Below are positions 23,180-35,624 of a stretch of 64,000 nucleotides of DNA, piece by piece; position 1 is the first letter of the stretch; each line of letters begins with the position of its first letter. The stretch is from contig NC_135557.1 of assembly GCF_964340395.1 (NCBI RefSeq), positions 5,671,216 through 5,735,215 of the forward strand, given 5' to 3'. The notes beneath the pieces were generated by a model, which ran no database searches, was not told the origin of the DNA, and saw nothing but the letters and a program-made list of their open reading frames with translations. The DNA comes from Glandiceps talaboti. Its lineage: Eukaryota; Hemichordata; Enteropneusta; Spengelidae. The translations under genes and the position numbers were made by a program.

Positions 23180-26030
23180 CAGTATACAAAATGTTTAACC
23201 TTGGATTTGAGATCGGCATTATCTCCTTTAGACTAGTAAATAACATTGCATTGCCAAATTTTTGTCATTAATTTTTGAAATCCAATACAAGAGAATAAAC
23301 TTAAATAAAGATATTTCTTCAAATCTAGTAAAACAGTCCATACATGGCAGAGTTATATTATTACTAGTCTGCACGCACTGATCCATTTTAGAAATTGTTG
23401 GCTAAAACTTAAAAGAACACAAAAGTGACAAACAGATCACTTCTTGTCAAGTTTTGTAACAAAAGCTTGCCTCATTCATTGAAACATTCTGAAAATATTC
23501 TTATCCTAGAGTAATTTAAAAACTCACTTCTTGATCTAAGTTATATTCTGTCAGACAATTAAAGTTTCCCACTACACAACACTCACCTTTACTGTTTTGG
23601 TACAGTTGTCGCCATCTTGGATTTAACCTTTGAGCCTACAATGTATTCACCAGTGTCTCTCAGGATATCCCAGGATCCTTCAGTGCTTTACCTGTTCCCT
23701 GAGACCCTAACTTGTGAGAATGCTACTGATTCACAGGTTAGGTGCTCAGGTACTGGGTGAAACACACAAGACATCTAAGTAAAGACAAAATAAGGTAAGC
23801 ATGTCAACTAACTCACAAAATCAAATCATGTTTATTTTAGCCAACAGGTCAAAGTTCAAAGTGGTGCCATGATGCTGTGTCAAAGTTCAAAGCCTCACTT
23901 TGTCATTCAGATATATTTCAACTGATTATTTATCTTGGACAAGAATGTAGAGCAGTCGACTACTTGTACAATACAATTATTCTTGTATTGAAACTAAGGA
24001 GTGAGGGGAAGAAAAACTACTTCAGTTGAAATTGAAAGTAAAACAGCTCATCCAATAATTTGACACCAAAAGCAATGTTTATGAAATGAAAAAGAAATAT
24101 AACTATAGAATTGTATTCTTTCCCCCTGTGGTACTTTTTCATGTTTCCAGGTTTTGAGGAATCATTTTTTATGATATTGTGTATATATTTGCAAAGTTTG
24201 GTTTTATTAATAAAGTATTTGAACTCTTCATCTGCCATTTGTTGTTATTTGTTGTTATTTGTTGTTGTGTGTTAATAAAGTATATTATTGTGTATACCAG
24301 GATATGGATGACCCTATTTTTTCTGTTTCTCATTACCCAACCGACCCAAATTTTCTGCTCAGACATCAAAATAATTTTTTTTCCATTTTTGCCTGCCTCT
24401 ACTACTAGCGCCCTCTATGTCAAAAATAAGCAATTGTCTGGACTGTCAATGTCATCTACGGTCAGGGCAGCAGTGATAAACTTAAAAATTTATTTAAAGT
24501 TTGGCTGAGAACATGTCAATTGTGTAGAGAAGCTGGGAAAGGGTTTGTTACCAAGAATTCAATAAAAAGAAGATAGAGAGGAGGAAAAGGAGATGCAGAG
24601 AAACATGAAGATGTCATTTTTTTACTTTTGTTTATACTGACCGACCCATACTTACTATGAAACAAACAATAAATAAAAAGGGCTCTTAGTCTAGATGCTA
24701 TGTGTGACTTCCAATCTCAAGATTTCTTCACCCAGGAGAGTTTCAAAGCCATGGATAGCCTCTATAGAGCTTACTTTTGTCTAATGAATATCTCCATGGC
24801 AACAACACAACCAGACAGTGCCAACACTGTGGAGTAGAGCTGCAACCAGTGTTTCGTTTGCTCTTTTAGGGTCAGGTTATTGTAATACTTATGTTTATTT
24901 TGGGTCTATGCTCACTGGAGACTTACAGTCCCACTGGAGACGTCAAGTTCCACTTGAAGTATGTGTTAAGCTACATGGGTTGAAGTGACAGACCATTGCC
25001 ATCAACCAATCATAAACAAACAATAGGGAGAAACACTAACATTCTTGATTTCAAACAAACACATTCTGAACAGGTATTTCCAAATATGAAGATAACAAAA
25101 CTAGTGTATTTTGAGTGTGGATGTAGGTTGCTATGACTACCTGTTGTTGTTAAGGACGAACACACAATGTCACACAAGCTAAATAATTGAACTTTGTTTC
25201 TTTAGGGGTGGAGGGGTGTCTGGCATCAATGCGATTGCTGAATTTCACTTTCACACTTCTAACCAAATTTTGAAAACTTTCATGCCTTTACTGATAACAG
25301 GTTCTATATTTACTACTGAGATGTTGATAAGTTGATAAAAAAATTACTTCTAATATGAGATACAGTGCTGGGTTTACGGTAGTATTTTGATATGTTTACC
25401 AACATCTCTCGATAGTAAACAGGTTCATAATTATAAGTTGAAACTTCATGTTTACTATCATGTTTTTATATTACACTGATTGTAGTGGTTTGACCGCTAC
25501 AGTTTTCATCATGGTGTACATAATATATAAACATGTGATGTTGCACTTGCGATCGTTCTTTTATTAGGGGAGAGGAGGGGTTTTTATCCTAAACAAATCA
25601 TGTTCGTTTATTGAACTTGTACTACATTGAGCGATCGTCCCTTAGTCACTTGGAGAGGGGGAGGCGGGTGTCACATATCCATGATAGTCAATTGTCTTAT
25701 TTTATATATGAGTACATAGCACATTAAGAACCAATTTCTAACGATGTACGATAAAAGACCACCTAAGAGTTTGGAAAATGTGAGTGACACCTAAGCTGAG
25801 GAAAAAGGTCAAGGTTGAACTTTTCGAACTGACAATCACATTACAATTCACTACACAATGCAGTCAGCAAACTGTAAATCTAATAAACTTTTGTTAATTC
25901 CTAAAATGAGAGAATCTGACAAGAGAAACAAAACTGTTTGGACTAGCTGGTTGAGAATGACAGGTACTGGTAAATGCTGATTTGAATATTAGATTGTCAT
26001 AGCCCTCACTTTCTGTTAAAAAGTTGCTTC
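23180..26030. other. Non-coding stretch, nothing recognised
   Basis: No coding or RNA gene is visible. Short low-complexity TTGTTGTTATTTG repeats occur at 24235-24270. The 109-codon + strand frame at 24179-24508 is hydrophobic, AT-driven and unlike any family I know. Confidence 0.4.
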
Positions 26031-26034
26031 GTAA

Positions 26035-26262
26035 TAGCACTCCTAGTGGCCAAACGGCGAGATCTTTCGTCTTTCTGACATTAGCCTGTATATGGAGGGG
26101 CAATCTAGCTGCTTCTGAACAGCACTCCTAGTGGCCAAACTGTACAAATATTTTGTCTTTATGACAATCAGAGTAGATAGTCTGAGGCAAACTGACTGCT
26201 TTGGAACAGCACTCCTAGTGGCCAAACTGCACAAATCTTTTGTCTTTATGACAATTTGACGT
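26035..26262. repeat. Tandem repeat, 85 bp unit, ~2.7 copies
   Basis: GCACTCCTAGTGGCCAAAC recurs at about 26037, 26122 and 26207. Each time it is followed by a conserved TTTTGTCTTTATGACA-like segment. Spacing is a regular 85 bp. Confidence 0.9.
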
Positions 26263-26264
26263 AG

Positions 26265-27105
26265 TCAAGACCAGAGGGGTCTAAATCGAGACGTACTTAG
26301 CTTTTTTGTTGCAGTCCTTGGTCATCGTTGAGGGCACCAGTCATGTATCAGGCACCTGACACAACACAACACTGAGTTGTCGACACAGTAGGTATGAGGA
26401 CCTAAGTTCTCTAACATAGAAAAAGTGACTTTACTATCTGCAATAGTAATGCCACTATACCGATGTTATAATCAAGTTATAGACGAGGTGGGGGGGGGGG
26501 GGCTGTGGCATTATGTTTTAGAAAAAGGGGATCAGCCCTTTTTGGTTTTACAGGGGAGGGGGGTCAGTGACTTTTTGTCAGCCCAATAGAAAAATCCACC
26601 ACCCCCACCCACCCCCACGTGCACGTCTCTGGTCTACAGTCCAAACACATACACTGTACATAATGTTAACATTCTAAAGCTGGTCAATATCTAATCACAT
26701 CTTACAGAAGGAATGGATTATGGATTGTCAGGTTGTTAGAGACCGAAAGATTTGCCATCAACGACAACAACAACATTTTCAAGTCTAGGTTATGTTACTG
26801 TGGTAACGGTTTTGGACCACCCACCCCACACACACAAATTGTGTAGCGTCACAAACAACTAAACTGAGAAATTATAAGTATACTCGTAATATATTATGCA
26901 TTCAATCAACTACTCCCTTTCTTTATGGATTAGTTTTCTGGTGAAATTAACATTTGGATTTAGTAATAATACCAACTTTTGAAGTCATCGTGTTGCTCAA
27001 TATCGGCCTTTACAGTCTTGGAATTGACAAAGTTTGGTTTGACTGATAAAATGGATCACTAAAACCACAGTCATTGGCACAGAGATGCATGAATGCAAAA
27101 ATAGT
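26265..27105. other. Non-coding stretch with G- and C-rich patches
   Basis: No gene is recognised. It contains a G12-type run near 26490, a CCACCCCCACCC patch at 26595-26615 and an X-box-like GTTACTGTGGTAAC at 26794-26807. Confidence 0.4.
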
Positions 27106-27107
27106 TT

Positions 27108-27155
27108 CACATACATACATACATAAATACATACATACATACATACATACATACA

Positions 27156-27185
<30 letters not shown>
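27108..27185. repeat. (CATA)n microsatellite
   Basis: About 18 CATA units with one AATA interruption. No adjacent Penelope-like terminus was found here, unlike the tracts at 16.5, 17.4 and 42.3 kb. Confidence 0.96.
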
Positions 27186-27187
<2 letters not shown>

Positions 27188-27399
27188 CACATACACACGT
27201 GATGCCTCATGAGACTGCACTGGTTGAAGAAAAAAAATCCACTTTAAAGAAGATATTAATATCAATAAAAGAATTTATAAATAATGAAAAATAAAGTAAT
27301 GAAATATCACACCTTGTACAGATCATACCAGAATCATACCAGGATTTCATGAAGCCATCATAGACACAGACAACAAAGAATTGTTTTTTTTATCTTAAA

Positions 27400-28563
27400 T
27401 TTTTTTATTGTGATAATTATATTTCCATATGAAAATAAAGATATTAATTCATTTACATATTTCTTTTTATTTACTGACAATAGTTATAAATCAGAAGATG
27501 TTGCTTTAAATTTACATTATACATAAAACATAACCAAAATAAATCAATTCCTATTGTATGTAAAAATTAAAAGGGATGAAAATATTGACAGTTTAAATAC
27601 AGTTTGTAATAAAAGATAACAGATGTAAATCACACACTAAAATAGGTCTCAATATATACCTAGTTTTTGACTTGAATAAATATGTAACTGTTTTTACATT
27701 CTCTTCTTTTTATCATAAAAGTTTTAAAAACTTTACAAAAGATTCTACGTAAATCACATTTCAAGTAATTATAATCAATTTTGTTAATTATCTGTGTAGA
27801 TTGTTTCACTACACTTTTGAAAACCTTGATCTTGAAGGCTCGTAAAAAGCGTTATAAAAAATCGTTATAGCGCCACCAAGAGTTCAAAATAGAAAACAGT
27901 TATTCCGTAGACGGCAGACGTGCACGTCCTTACAAAACTCCAAGTTTACAAAGCAGTACATCTATAAAAAATAAATAATCCCTCTCTCCATAAAATAAAT
28001 GCAGTAATATTAAATGACACATCACAATCAGATGGTATTAGTTTGCACTACTTTCTTCAAAGCGGATTCTTTCAACCGCATCACATATTAGCTCAAACTC
28101 AAACAGCGCCCTCTAAGTCAAGTGTGGCGTAGAGTTGTCATTTGATAACATGGCGGCATTGTGTTGACATTGTAATTTGGATATGAATTTTGATTTTAAA
28201 TTGTTAAAAATATTTAATCACTAAATTTACATCAAATATTTACATGGGATAATTCTACATAAATTACAGAATGTACAGGTAAGATTTCATAATTATTTCA
28301 CACACACAAATGTCATTTTCTGGTGGGTAAATTGTCATCACAGAGTTGTAATTGTACAAAGCAATCACTGACAAGGGACAATTTCACAAATATTGTCAAA
28401 ATTTTGACAATAAATTTCTGAATTTTATCTCAATTTTGGTTTAATGTTGTCTAAAATACATAGCGACTGCCATAGAGGTGCATGGTTATGGAAAATAAAT
28501 TGTCAAAATTTGAAAAAAATGTGAAATTGTGTCAAGATATATGGTGGGTTGATGGTTGTATGT
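27400..28563 (-). other. Probable 3' UTR of the NHL-repeat gene
   Basis: AT-rich, non-repetitive sequence without open frames directly downstream (minus strand) of the NHL stop codon. Minus-strand AATAAA signals (TTTATT on the + strand) occur near 27404-27409 and 27468, either of which would give a 3' UTR of about 1.1 kb. The extent is inferred from composition and poly(A) signals only. Confidence 0.4.
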
Positions 28564-29351
28564 TTACAAGGTTAACACTGTGATGTAGCCATAGACATAG
28601 ACACCCTGTGTAATAAAAATCTTGGTTGTCTCTTCGTCACTGATTTCTATGAAGTAAGGTAACTCTATGTCAGAGTGTACAACTACAAACTCTCTATTCT
28701 CTGTTACCATAACAACTCTATCATTGCCCCAATCACAAATATAAATATTATTTCTTTTATCAACACACAGTCCAGCTGCATCAAAGCTGTGATCATATGA
28801 AGATAAAAACTTTAGATTTGAATCATAAAAATGTATCCCTTTGTCATGTGACATAACAACCTTCTGGTCACTTGTTACAGCCACTGACCGAGGGTGTCTA
28901 AACTGACCTTTACTCTGAACTTGACCTTTAACCTCTGTAACCTTGTCTCCCATTGTTGTGAACTTAATCAGTCTATGTCCACTGTTGTCAGTAGCTAATA
29001 CAAAGTTACCCATGACAGTTATACCATATAGATCTTCATTTTGACAAATAATTCTGATTATTTTCTTATTTTGATTTGTCACAATAATTTGTTTATTACC
29101 ATAATCATATATGAAATATTGGTTGTCATGGGATACTGCTATGGCCCATGGTTCAAAGGGTTGTGGAAATTCATCTGTAAATGTAATACAATCAAGACAT
29201 TGAAATTCTTTGTTTAAAATCTGAATTCGTTGATTGTCTTTGTCACAGACCAGTAGTAAATCAGTTGGAGTCATGGCCATACCACAGGGATTGTTGAACT
29301 CTGCAGGACCTTTACCACTCCGGCCAATTCTTTTCACTGACCAGTCAGTAC
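28564..29351 (-). CDS. NHL beta-propeller protein, terminal exon (TRIM-NHL-like)
   Basis: The last ~262 codons of a protein with NHL-type repeats. Visible blades include GRSGKGPAEFNNPCGMAMTP followed by LLLVCDKDNQRIQI, then EPWAIAVSHDNQYFIYDYGN, then YGITVMGNFVLATDNSGHRL, then GQFRHPRSVAVTSDQKVVMS, then AAGLCVDKRNNIYICDWGND. This is the repeat pattern of TRIM2/3/32/71-type and related invertebrate proteins, where the propeller binds RNA or protein partners. The exon start is set by a good 3' splice site on the minus strand (ACCTCTTTATAG|GT), so the in-frame ATG at 29391 lies in the intron. The stop codon is at 28564-28566. No RING, B-box or coiled coil is seen upstream in the window, so the N-terminus is either in exons I cannot recognise, further away, or absent. 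The exon has no frame breaks. Confidence 0.88.
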
Positions 29352-29365
29352 CTATAAAGAGGTCA
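29352..29365 (-). promoter_or_regulatory. 3' splice site of the NHL exon
   Basis: The minus strand reads TTTGACCTCTTTATAG immediately before the NHL coding exon: a pyrimidine-rich tract ending in AG. Protein similarity begins directly after it (GTDWSVKRIGRSG), which supports the boundary. Confidence 0.65.
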
Positions 29366-29453
29366 AAGGTTAAATCAAGGTAAGACAACAATACAACTTT
29401 CTGAAATAATTCACTTTTTTAGATTAGAAAAATAATTTCAAATATAAAATTGT

Positions 29454-31661
29454 ATCACCATGGTTACTTGAATGTATGTTGTTAATTGCATATATGCATG
29501 ATTTGTATTCAAAATTACTTGTTGCTATGGCAACCATTTAAAGTAAAAATATAAATACTTCCATAATGGCCTTATGTGTACTGAAGAGTTGTACCCTACC
29601 TGTATTATTAATAAATTGCAGTATTTCAGTATTTCAGTAATTTAATTACATAAGGGTTATAAATAATGAGTGCTTGTTGCCATGGAAACGTATTTCCAAG
29701 AAATGGTACAAAATTAATTTTTCCCCCGTATTTTTGGATGGGTTTATGTTAGATTAATTTTTTTTTCAAAAATGAATTATAGAAATGACTTATTTTTTTG
29801 TTTTATGAAAATCTATAGAACAAATTGTTTTCAAAGACCTATATTTCCATGGTAACATCAAAACCATTTTGTATTGTTGAGTAATTTAAATAATTGTATT
29901 AATAATTTTACTAAGCATATACTGCATGGTTATAATTATGATTTACATTTTAATAGATTAACCATTATATGATTTTTTATTGTCAGATTACTCTGAAGTT
30001 ATTGAAAAATTTGTTGCCATAGCAACCATAAAATTGCCATATTACATATGATTACAAATACCTGTCATATGTGGATTTTGTGGAAATGAAAAAAATCAAA
30101 ATTCAATCATGAACTTTTGTTACGTTGAAAATTGGAAGTGTGTATCCACTTTTAATTTTTATTATTTGTAATAAAAATTACTTGTTACTATGGCAACAAC
30201 TGCACATCAAATTTATAAATTATTTCAATAACCTGTGTTTACCCTTTATTTCCTTTCTCTGCAATTAATGAGTATCTTTATCTCAATATTTCATGACCTG
30301 ACTTTAAATGACTTCTGAAAAATGGGAGCATTTGTTGCCATGGAAACACTTTTTACAGGAATGGTATAAATTTGTTTTTCTTCTCCCTTTTAGATACACT
30401 TTAGGTAAATTGATGTTTTTTTCTTTATTGTGTCAATTTGTAATTTGTCTTTTCAGTTACCATGGAAACAGTTAAAAGCTTGTTATTCAAATTCCTATTT
30501 CCATGGTAACAGGAAAAATTCATTTTGTGTTAATTATTACACTAAATCTTGTTTTTATTGCAAGTTGTATACATTTACACTTTGTAATCAAAATTACACA
30601 ATATTTCAAAATAGTTTTAGTTTTTACTTCCATATTATTTTGTGTTTTAATTTTAGGCATTTACTCTGAAATTATTTTTTACCATAGCAACCATATGCTA
30701 AATCATCATCATTATCACTGTTGGTGTTATACATGTTAACTATTTTTTTTATACAAATTAGAAAGTTTACATTTTGTTTTTAAAGAGGATAACATTTTAT
30801 AAATATTATCACTTTATATCTGTGCAGGAAATACAACTTATTTTGTAACCATAGTAACACATTTCTATAAATTATCAATATTTCAGGATGTAATTAAATG
30901 TTGCATGAAAATATGACTTTGTAAATTGTATTGCAAAAATACATCTGTAGAATATGTACATTTATCTTTTACCAACCAACCAACCAACCAACCAATCAAC
31001 CAATCAATCAATCAATCAATCAGTGTTTTTTAAAGTACTTGTTTCCCCTACAATGTAGAATTCAGAGGAACTATACAGTTCAAATGCTCTTGAGAATAAA
31101 TATGTGTGTAACTTCTGTTTGAAGGTGTTAGCTAGCTGGTTGCTGTTGTATTTCTAATGACAGCATGATATTCATACACATGGGGTGCAGTATATGAGAA
31201 TTAATGCCCACCCACCATATGACACTAGCTAGTACTTGGGTAAATGTAGTAATCATTTGATAGATGATTTAAGTGTCCTTGGAGTTGGTTTCATGTGAAT
31301 TAGGTCAGATATATAGGTTGGCAATACTACAGTCCATTTCAGAGATTTGTATATGTGATTAGTAAGAGTTTAAATTTATTTTGTTGTATTTTCACTCCCA
31401 TTTGATCAACTAGTTAGAATATTGTCACTTTATTTTGGCAAATTGAAGGACTGATGGGAAATATACTTTCTTTGTTGGTTGCTGCTTCCATAGCAATATT
31501 ACAATATGAAATTCTGATTCAGAAGTAAAGATTTCATGTCTTCTTCTTTCAAAGAATTATTGTTGTCATCACATCACTACCATGAAATTAATATTTACAT
31601 AATATTTACTATTACTACTTCAGATTTAAATACAGAATATATTAAATGTTGCTATGGTAAA
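29454..31661. repeat. Array of X-box/RFX-like palindromes on a ~165 bp degenerate repeat
   Basis: Matches to the X-box core (GTTNCC-AT-GGNAAC) occur at 29521, 29676, 29843, 30013, 30184, 30334, 30456, 30497, 30678, 30845 and 31648, with weaker ones at 29454 and 31484. Examples are GTTGCTATGGCAAC (29521) and GTTGCCATGGAAAC (29676). Most are 150-180 bp apart. Pairs about 660 bp apart share flanks too (29521/30184, 29676/30334, 29843/30497, 30013/30678), so a four-unit block was tandemly duplicated. The flanks have decayed more than the palindromes. The array lies just upstream (minus strand) of the NHL exon, probably in its intron. Confidence 0.8.
30972..31022. repeat. (CCAA)n-(TCAA)n microsatellite
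   Basis: ACCA/CCAA units grading into ATCA/TCAA units over about 50 bp. Confidence 0.95.
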
Positions 31662-31669
31662 CATAGAAG

Positions 31670-32015
31670 GGGAGGTATTATGGTTGGTTGTATTATTCAA
31701 GCTGGTTTATTGCATCATCAACTACATATGTATATTAGGGGGGAGGGGGGAGGGGGTGTTTAGGATTCTGTAAGTACCATTAATCACTGTTATTGTGGAC
31801 ATCAAACTTTCTATTGTTCCATTTCCAGACCTTTGAAGTGTTGCAATCATTCTGATTTTTATTTACCAGATGTAAGTGGAAACATCAAGGTGGAACTTAA
31901 TTGGGAGATGAAACGTAACTGTCAACAAGATTGAAAAAGAAACAAATGGCGGAAAAGTAAAAACAGAAGATGTGTCCTATGGTTAAAAAAACAACTAAAC
32001 CAAATCTCTATGTCA
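31670..32015. other. Non-coding stretch with a G-rich patch
   Basis: A GGGGGGAGGGGGGAGGGGG-type purine run at about 31737-31757 could form a G-quadruplex. Nothing else is recognised. Confidence 0.45.
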
Positions 32016-32018
32016 AAG

Positions 32019-32084
32019 TAGTTAAAACTCAAGGCTACAAGTTGAGAAGTCATGGGTTCAAATCCAGATTAGACAGGACCTACA
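32019..32084 (+). mobile_element. Degenerate tRNA-like sequence, possible SINE remnant
   Basis: A stretch with a box-A-like start (AGTAGTTAAAACTC), an anticodon-arm-like pair (CTCAA...TTGAG) and a good box B match (GGGTTCAAATCC). It runs straight into the first unit of the 68-bp minisatellite. It is not an intact tRNA gene, since no acceptor stem is seen. It may be a SINE head that seeded the array. Confidence 0.35.
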
Positions 32085-32257
32085 CAATCCCAAGGTGAGT
32101 ATTCTACATACTTGATGGATATAGCGTGTATAACTCGACAGCCATGGTCCGCTCACAAAGCCAAGGTGAGTGTTCTCCATACTTGATAGTCTGATATAGG
32201 GTGTATAACTCAGCCATGGTCCACTCACAAATCCAAGGTGAGTGTTCTACATACTTG
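32085..32257. repeat. 68-bp minisatellite, left part (about 2.5 units)
   Basis: Units contain CTACATACTTGATGG, GATATAGGGTGTATAACTC and CCAAGGTGAGTATTC. This is the same repeat as 44613-45375. The last unit is cut after CTACATACTTG, where the CACTGGGC terminus of the transposon begins. Confidence 0.93.
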
Positions 32258-32560
32258 CACTGGGCAAAAAAGTTGATCTACTGAACGTATATGTGTGCCG
32301 ACGCACTCGTAGATTTAACATGTACAGAGATGTACTTGAATATACACAAACGCAGATCACATGTGTGCAGTAAATCTACGTAGCGTATATTACCATAGAC
32401 GGAACATCCCAGTACGCTTAGTGTACGTTGTCGGTATATTAACGCCGACAGGAAGTGTGTCAGTGCGTATACTATCGCCGATAGAACGTAGATCTTCGTC
32501 AGACTAACGTACACGGAGTATACGTAGTACGTATATCCAGCATTGTACCCCCACGTGAGA
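32258..32560. other. Left subterminal region of the CACTA-like element
   Basis: About 300 bp with a higher CpG content than its surroundings and many short TACGT/ACGTA-containing motifs in both orientations (for example AAATCTACGTAGCG near 32370 and GTATACGTAGTACGTATA near 32518). In CACTA elements the subterminal repeats bind transposase. The 116-codon minus-strand frame here is a by-product. Confidence 0.6.
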
Positions 32561-32946
32561 GGCCTGCTAACGTTCAAGATTTGCATAAAAGGTGAACTCC
32601 AAAGGTCAGTGCTGTGGTCAAAGGTCACAAGAATTCGAGCACGGCCGATCCCAGCACGGCACGCCCACGGGGTGCCGGCCCTAGCTATAGGGTAGCTTTC
32701 TAGGGATACAGGTTGCGCCTGGTTATTGGCTTATGAACCTGCTTATTCAATAAAGATCTTTCTGTATTTTGCTGGTAACATCACCATCTTTTCATCGTAT
32801 TCACTTCTAATCTTCAAATTAACTGTAATTATGATTCTTTCAGTTCTCCATTACTTTATGATGGTGGATACTGGCAAATGCACATATACATGTATTTTAA
32901 TACTTTGACAAAACAGATAAACCTTTGCTAGCAAGAAGGAAACGCT

Positions 32947-32978
<32 letters not shown>

Positions 32979-33000
32979 ACAAACAAATAAACAACAACAA
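32947..33000. repeat. (CAA)n microsatellite
   Basis: About ten CAA units followed by CAAA/AACAA variants. Confidence 0.95.
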
Positions 33001-33004
33001 TGTA

Positions 33005-35010
33005 ACATTTAATTTTTACAAATATGGGAAGAGGAAATTTAATTAACACTGCAATCACTTCTGAAATAACAAACAGGAAACTTTATTCATAAAAGAAAGT
33101 TGAACAGTAAATTTGACATTTCTTTTACAGGAGTAACATCATATTCCATATATCACGTAGTGGTACTATGTTTTTACACTTTTTATGTTCTTTAAATGAA
33201 CCAAGATGGATTTAATGTGTCTTTGACCCACTAAATTCCATAGAAGAATAACCCAAACTGTACAAGTAATGTCAGTAGATAGAAATTGTTCTTTCCAACA
33301 TATAGGTGGTACAGTGTGTAGCTAGCTGAGGACACATTATTGATAAATATCACTGTACAAAATACAATTACATTTTACATGTAAACACTCCAGACTATAA
33401 TTATGTAGATAAAAATGGGAATGTACACAACTGGTATAATGGGGCAACATGCACACAAAAGCCAAATTGTTTACAATAACTAATATTTCACAAATGTTTT
33501 AGGAAAGTAAAAAAAAAATCATGTAAAATATCATTTTTGTATCGATTTGATATTGTTATAACTTATATGTATGTAAATGTACACCAGATCTACTTTGTTA
33601 GCAGTATGTACATTGTCACTGAGGACCTGTTTTTGACAAAACATATTACTCACTAAAAACTGATCAGGTTGCAGTGCAGAGATGATTTAGCTAGTTAACT
33701 ATGCATACAGACTTGATAACAGAGATTCCCTCTTTACTTACATTTCTTAGTAATCAAATAAATATACCATGCTATTTTGTATCAACTAAACTATTTCATG
33801 ATTCTCTCCAACATTAAATTGGTATATTCTGTTGTTGACAAAAAATATACAACTATATACTACCATGACAACATCCTAGACAAAGCAACATTGACACAAC
33901 TAAATACATTTTCTATAGTATGTGGTAAAGTAACGATACCACAACCCTGCAATCATGATAGTCCCTAGAATGTACTCCTGAAGATCATAAAAGTCTACAA
34001 AAATAATACTGGACAGTCAGATATACGTTTCTATTATGTAATAATAATGTCAAATGATAAATTATGTCCAGGTATCAAAATAATCTCTATGTATAAATTA
34101 CATGTATATATAAAATATTCAAACCAAATCTGTGTACACAAGCAAATACAGTTGGTGAAATATGTAGAATGAGGGTTGACAACAGACTATTGGTTGTCAA
34201 ATTGATAGCAACCAAACATTCATGTCATACACTTCTTTCCAATGTAATGTTGCATTAGTGAGAGTCTGTAACTGTAAGATCCATTGTTGACTTACAGAAA
34301 AAGTTACTTTACAATTACAACATTGACAGAGTTGGTTACATATGCACAAAGAGACATGGTAACACACAGTATTCTGAATAGCCGACAACTCTCTCTGATT
34401 TGTATGCTCAGACATTATCTTTACATTTCAGGATAAACTCACACATGTACAGAGTTTTGTAAAAACATCAAACTAGAACTATTAGAGATGTTTTAATGTA
34501 TGTCTGTTTTCAGTGGGACAGAAATCAGTGATGTTAGGTGGAAGAAGAAAGCACTTTCGTGAATTGAATGCCCTTCAGAATATTTACAAAGAAAATATGG
34601 GGAAAAGTTGAAGCTGTTACAACTCCACTAAGGATATTGATATTTCTGAATGGGTAGAAAGAAACTTGCATGTTAAATCTCTTTACACAGTTCAACTACC
34701 CATGTTGGTGATTTATTGACATTGAAATGTATGTTATTTACGGCACATGTAAAATTTAGCTGTTAGACCTTTTTTCTGTAATGTTTCTTTTCATTTGTAA
34801 ACACCCTTATGCTATAAATTGTGCAATTACTATTGTAATGCTGTGTAACAGAGACTGGCATTTCCAGGGTTAGGTAGATTTGTACCACATATTAGTCAAG
34901 AGCCTGATTGATATAGTAAAGGGTACAAAATACAAGTTGCGAGGAAATTCTACATAGTACCACATGCATAGTTGCAGATAAAATCTACATAACTACAAAC
35001 ACGAAAGTCT
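33005..35010. other. Transposon interior, nothing recognised
   Basis: AT-rich sequence with no coding similarity, including none to transposases. Confidence 0.4.
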
Positions 35011-35014
35011 TGTG

Positions 35015-35620
35015 TGCCAAGTGTCCATTGTGTATTCAATATGGCAACAAGTTTGAGTCATACTCGCCAAGGTAAGAATGTTGATTTTTTATTCCCAAAA
35101 TCGAAAATACATATTCATGTAGTGAGGGTTCTGGGAAGAATGAGTTAACAGACGAACATGGAAAATTTCATAGATCAATTACACAATTTGTGAGAGGAGT
35201 TAACAAAAAAAAATTTCTACCATGGGGATGTCTTGTTCTAAAACACACAAACGATCCCAATACGAATAAATGTACATGTATAGCATACCACAACGTAAGA
35301 ATCAGATAAAAAATTAATAGTGTCAGCTGGCTGGCTTTAAGTGTTGCATGTGGCAGCTTGTATAGGATATGCTAATGTGTAGCAATGTGTATTGGGCTCA
35401 TCAACCCACGGTAGAACAATTTTTTGGCTAACTCCTCACAAACAGTGGAATCAATCAATGAAATTTTCCATATTGGTCCGTCAACTCACATTCATCCCGA
35501 AACGCTCGCTATAGGAATACATATTTTCGATTTTTGGAAGTAGAACTCTACTAATTCTAAAAACCTTAGTGACAATTACTCAAACTTGCCACAATGAACA
35601 CTGGGAATGCTGGGTAGATT
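35015..35620. mobile_element. Foldback element with ~200 bp inverted arms
   Basis: The arm at 35047-35230 (from CAAGTTTGAG through AATCGAAAATACATATTC, GGAAAATTTCAT, GAGGAGTTA.C to CTACC.TGGG) is matched in inverted orientation by 35398-35590. The arms are diverged but colinear over about 190 bp, with a ~165 bp loop. Weaker similarity extends outward (CCAGTGTTCATTGTG-like sequence), which sets the approximate ends. No coding frame. Superfamily unknown. Confidence 0.7.
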
Positions 35621-35624
35621 TTGA

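Noticed and set aside
24179-24508. 109-codon hydrophobic + strand frame
   Set aside because: Phe/Ile/Leu-rich translation of T-rich DNA containing a TTGTTGTTATTTG repeat; looks like chance.
32019-32084. Functional tRNA gene
   Set aside because: Box B is good, but acceptor and D arms do not pair; kept as a degenerate SINE-like sequence.
32278-32628. 116-codon minus-strand frame at the transposon's left end
   Set aside because: Lies within the subterminal repeats and has no similarity to transposases.
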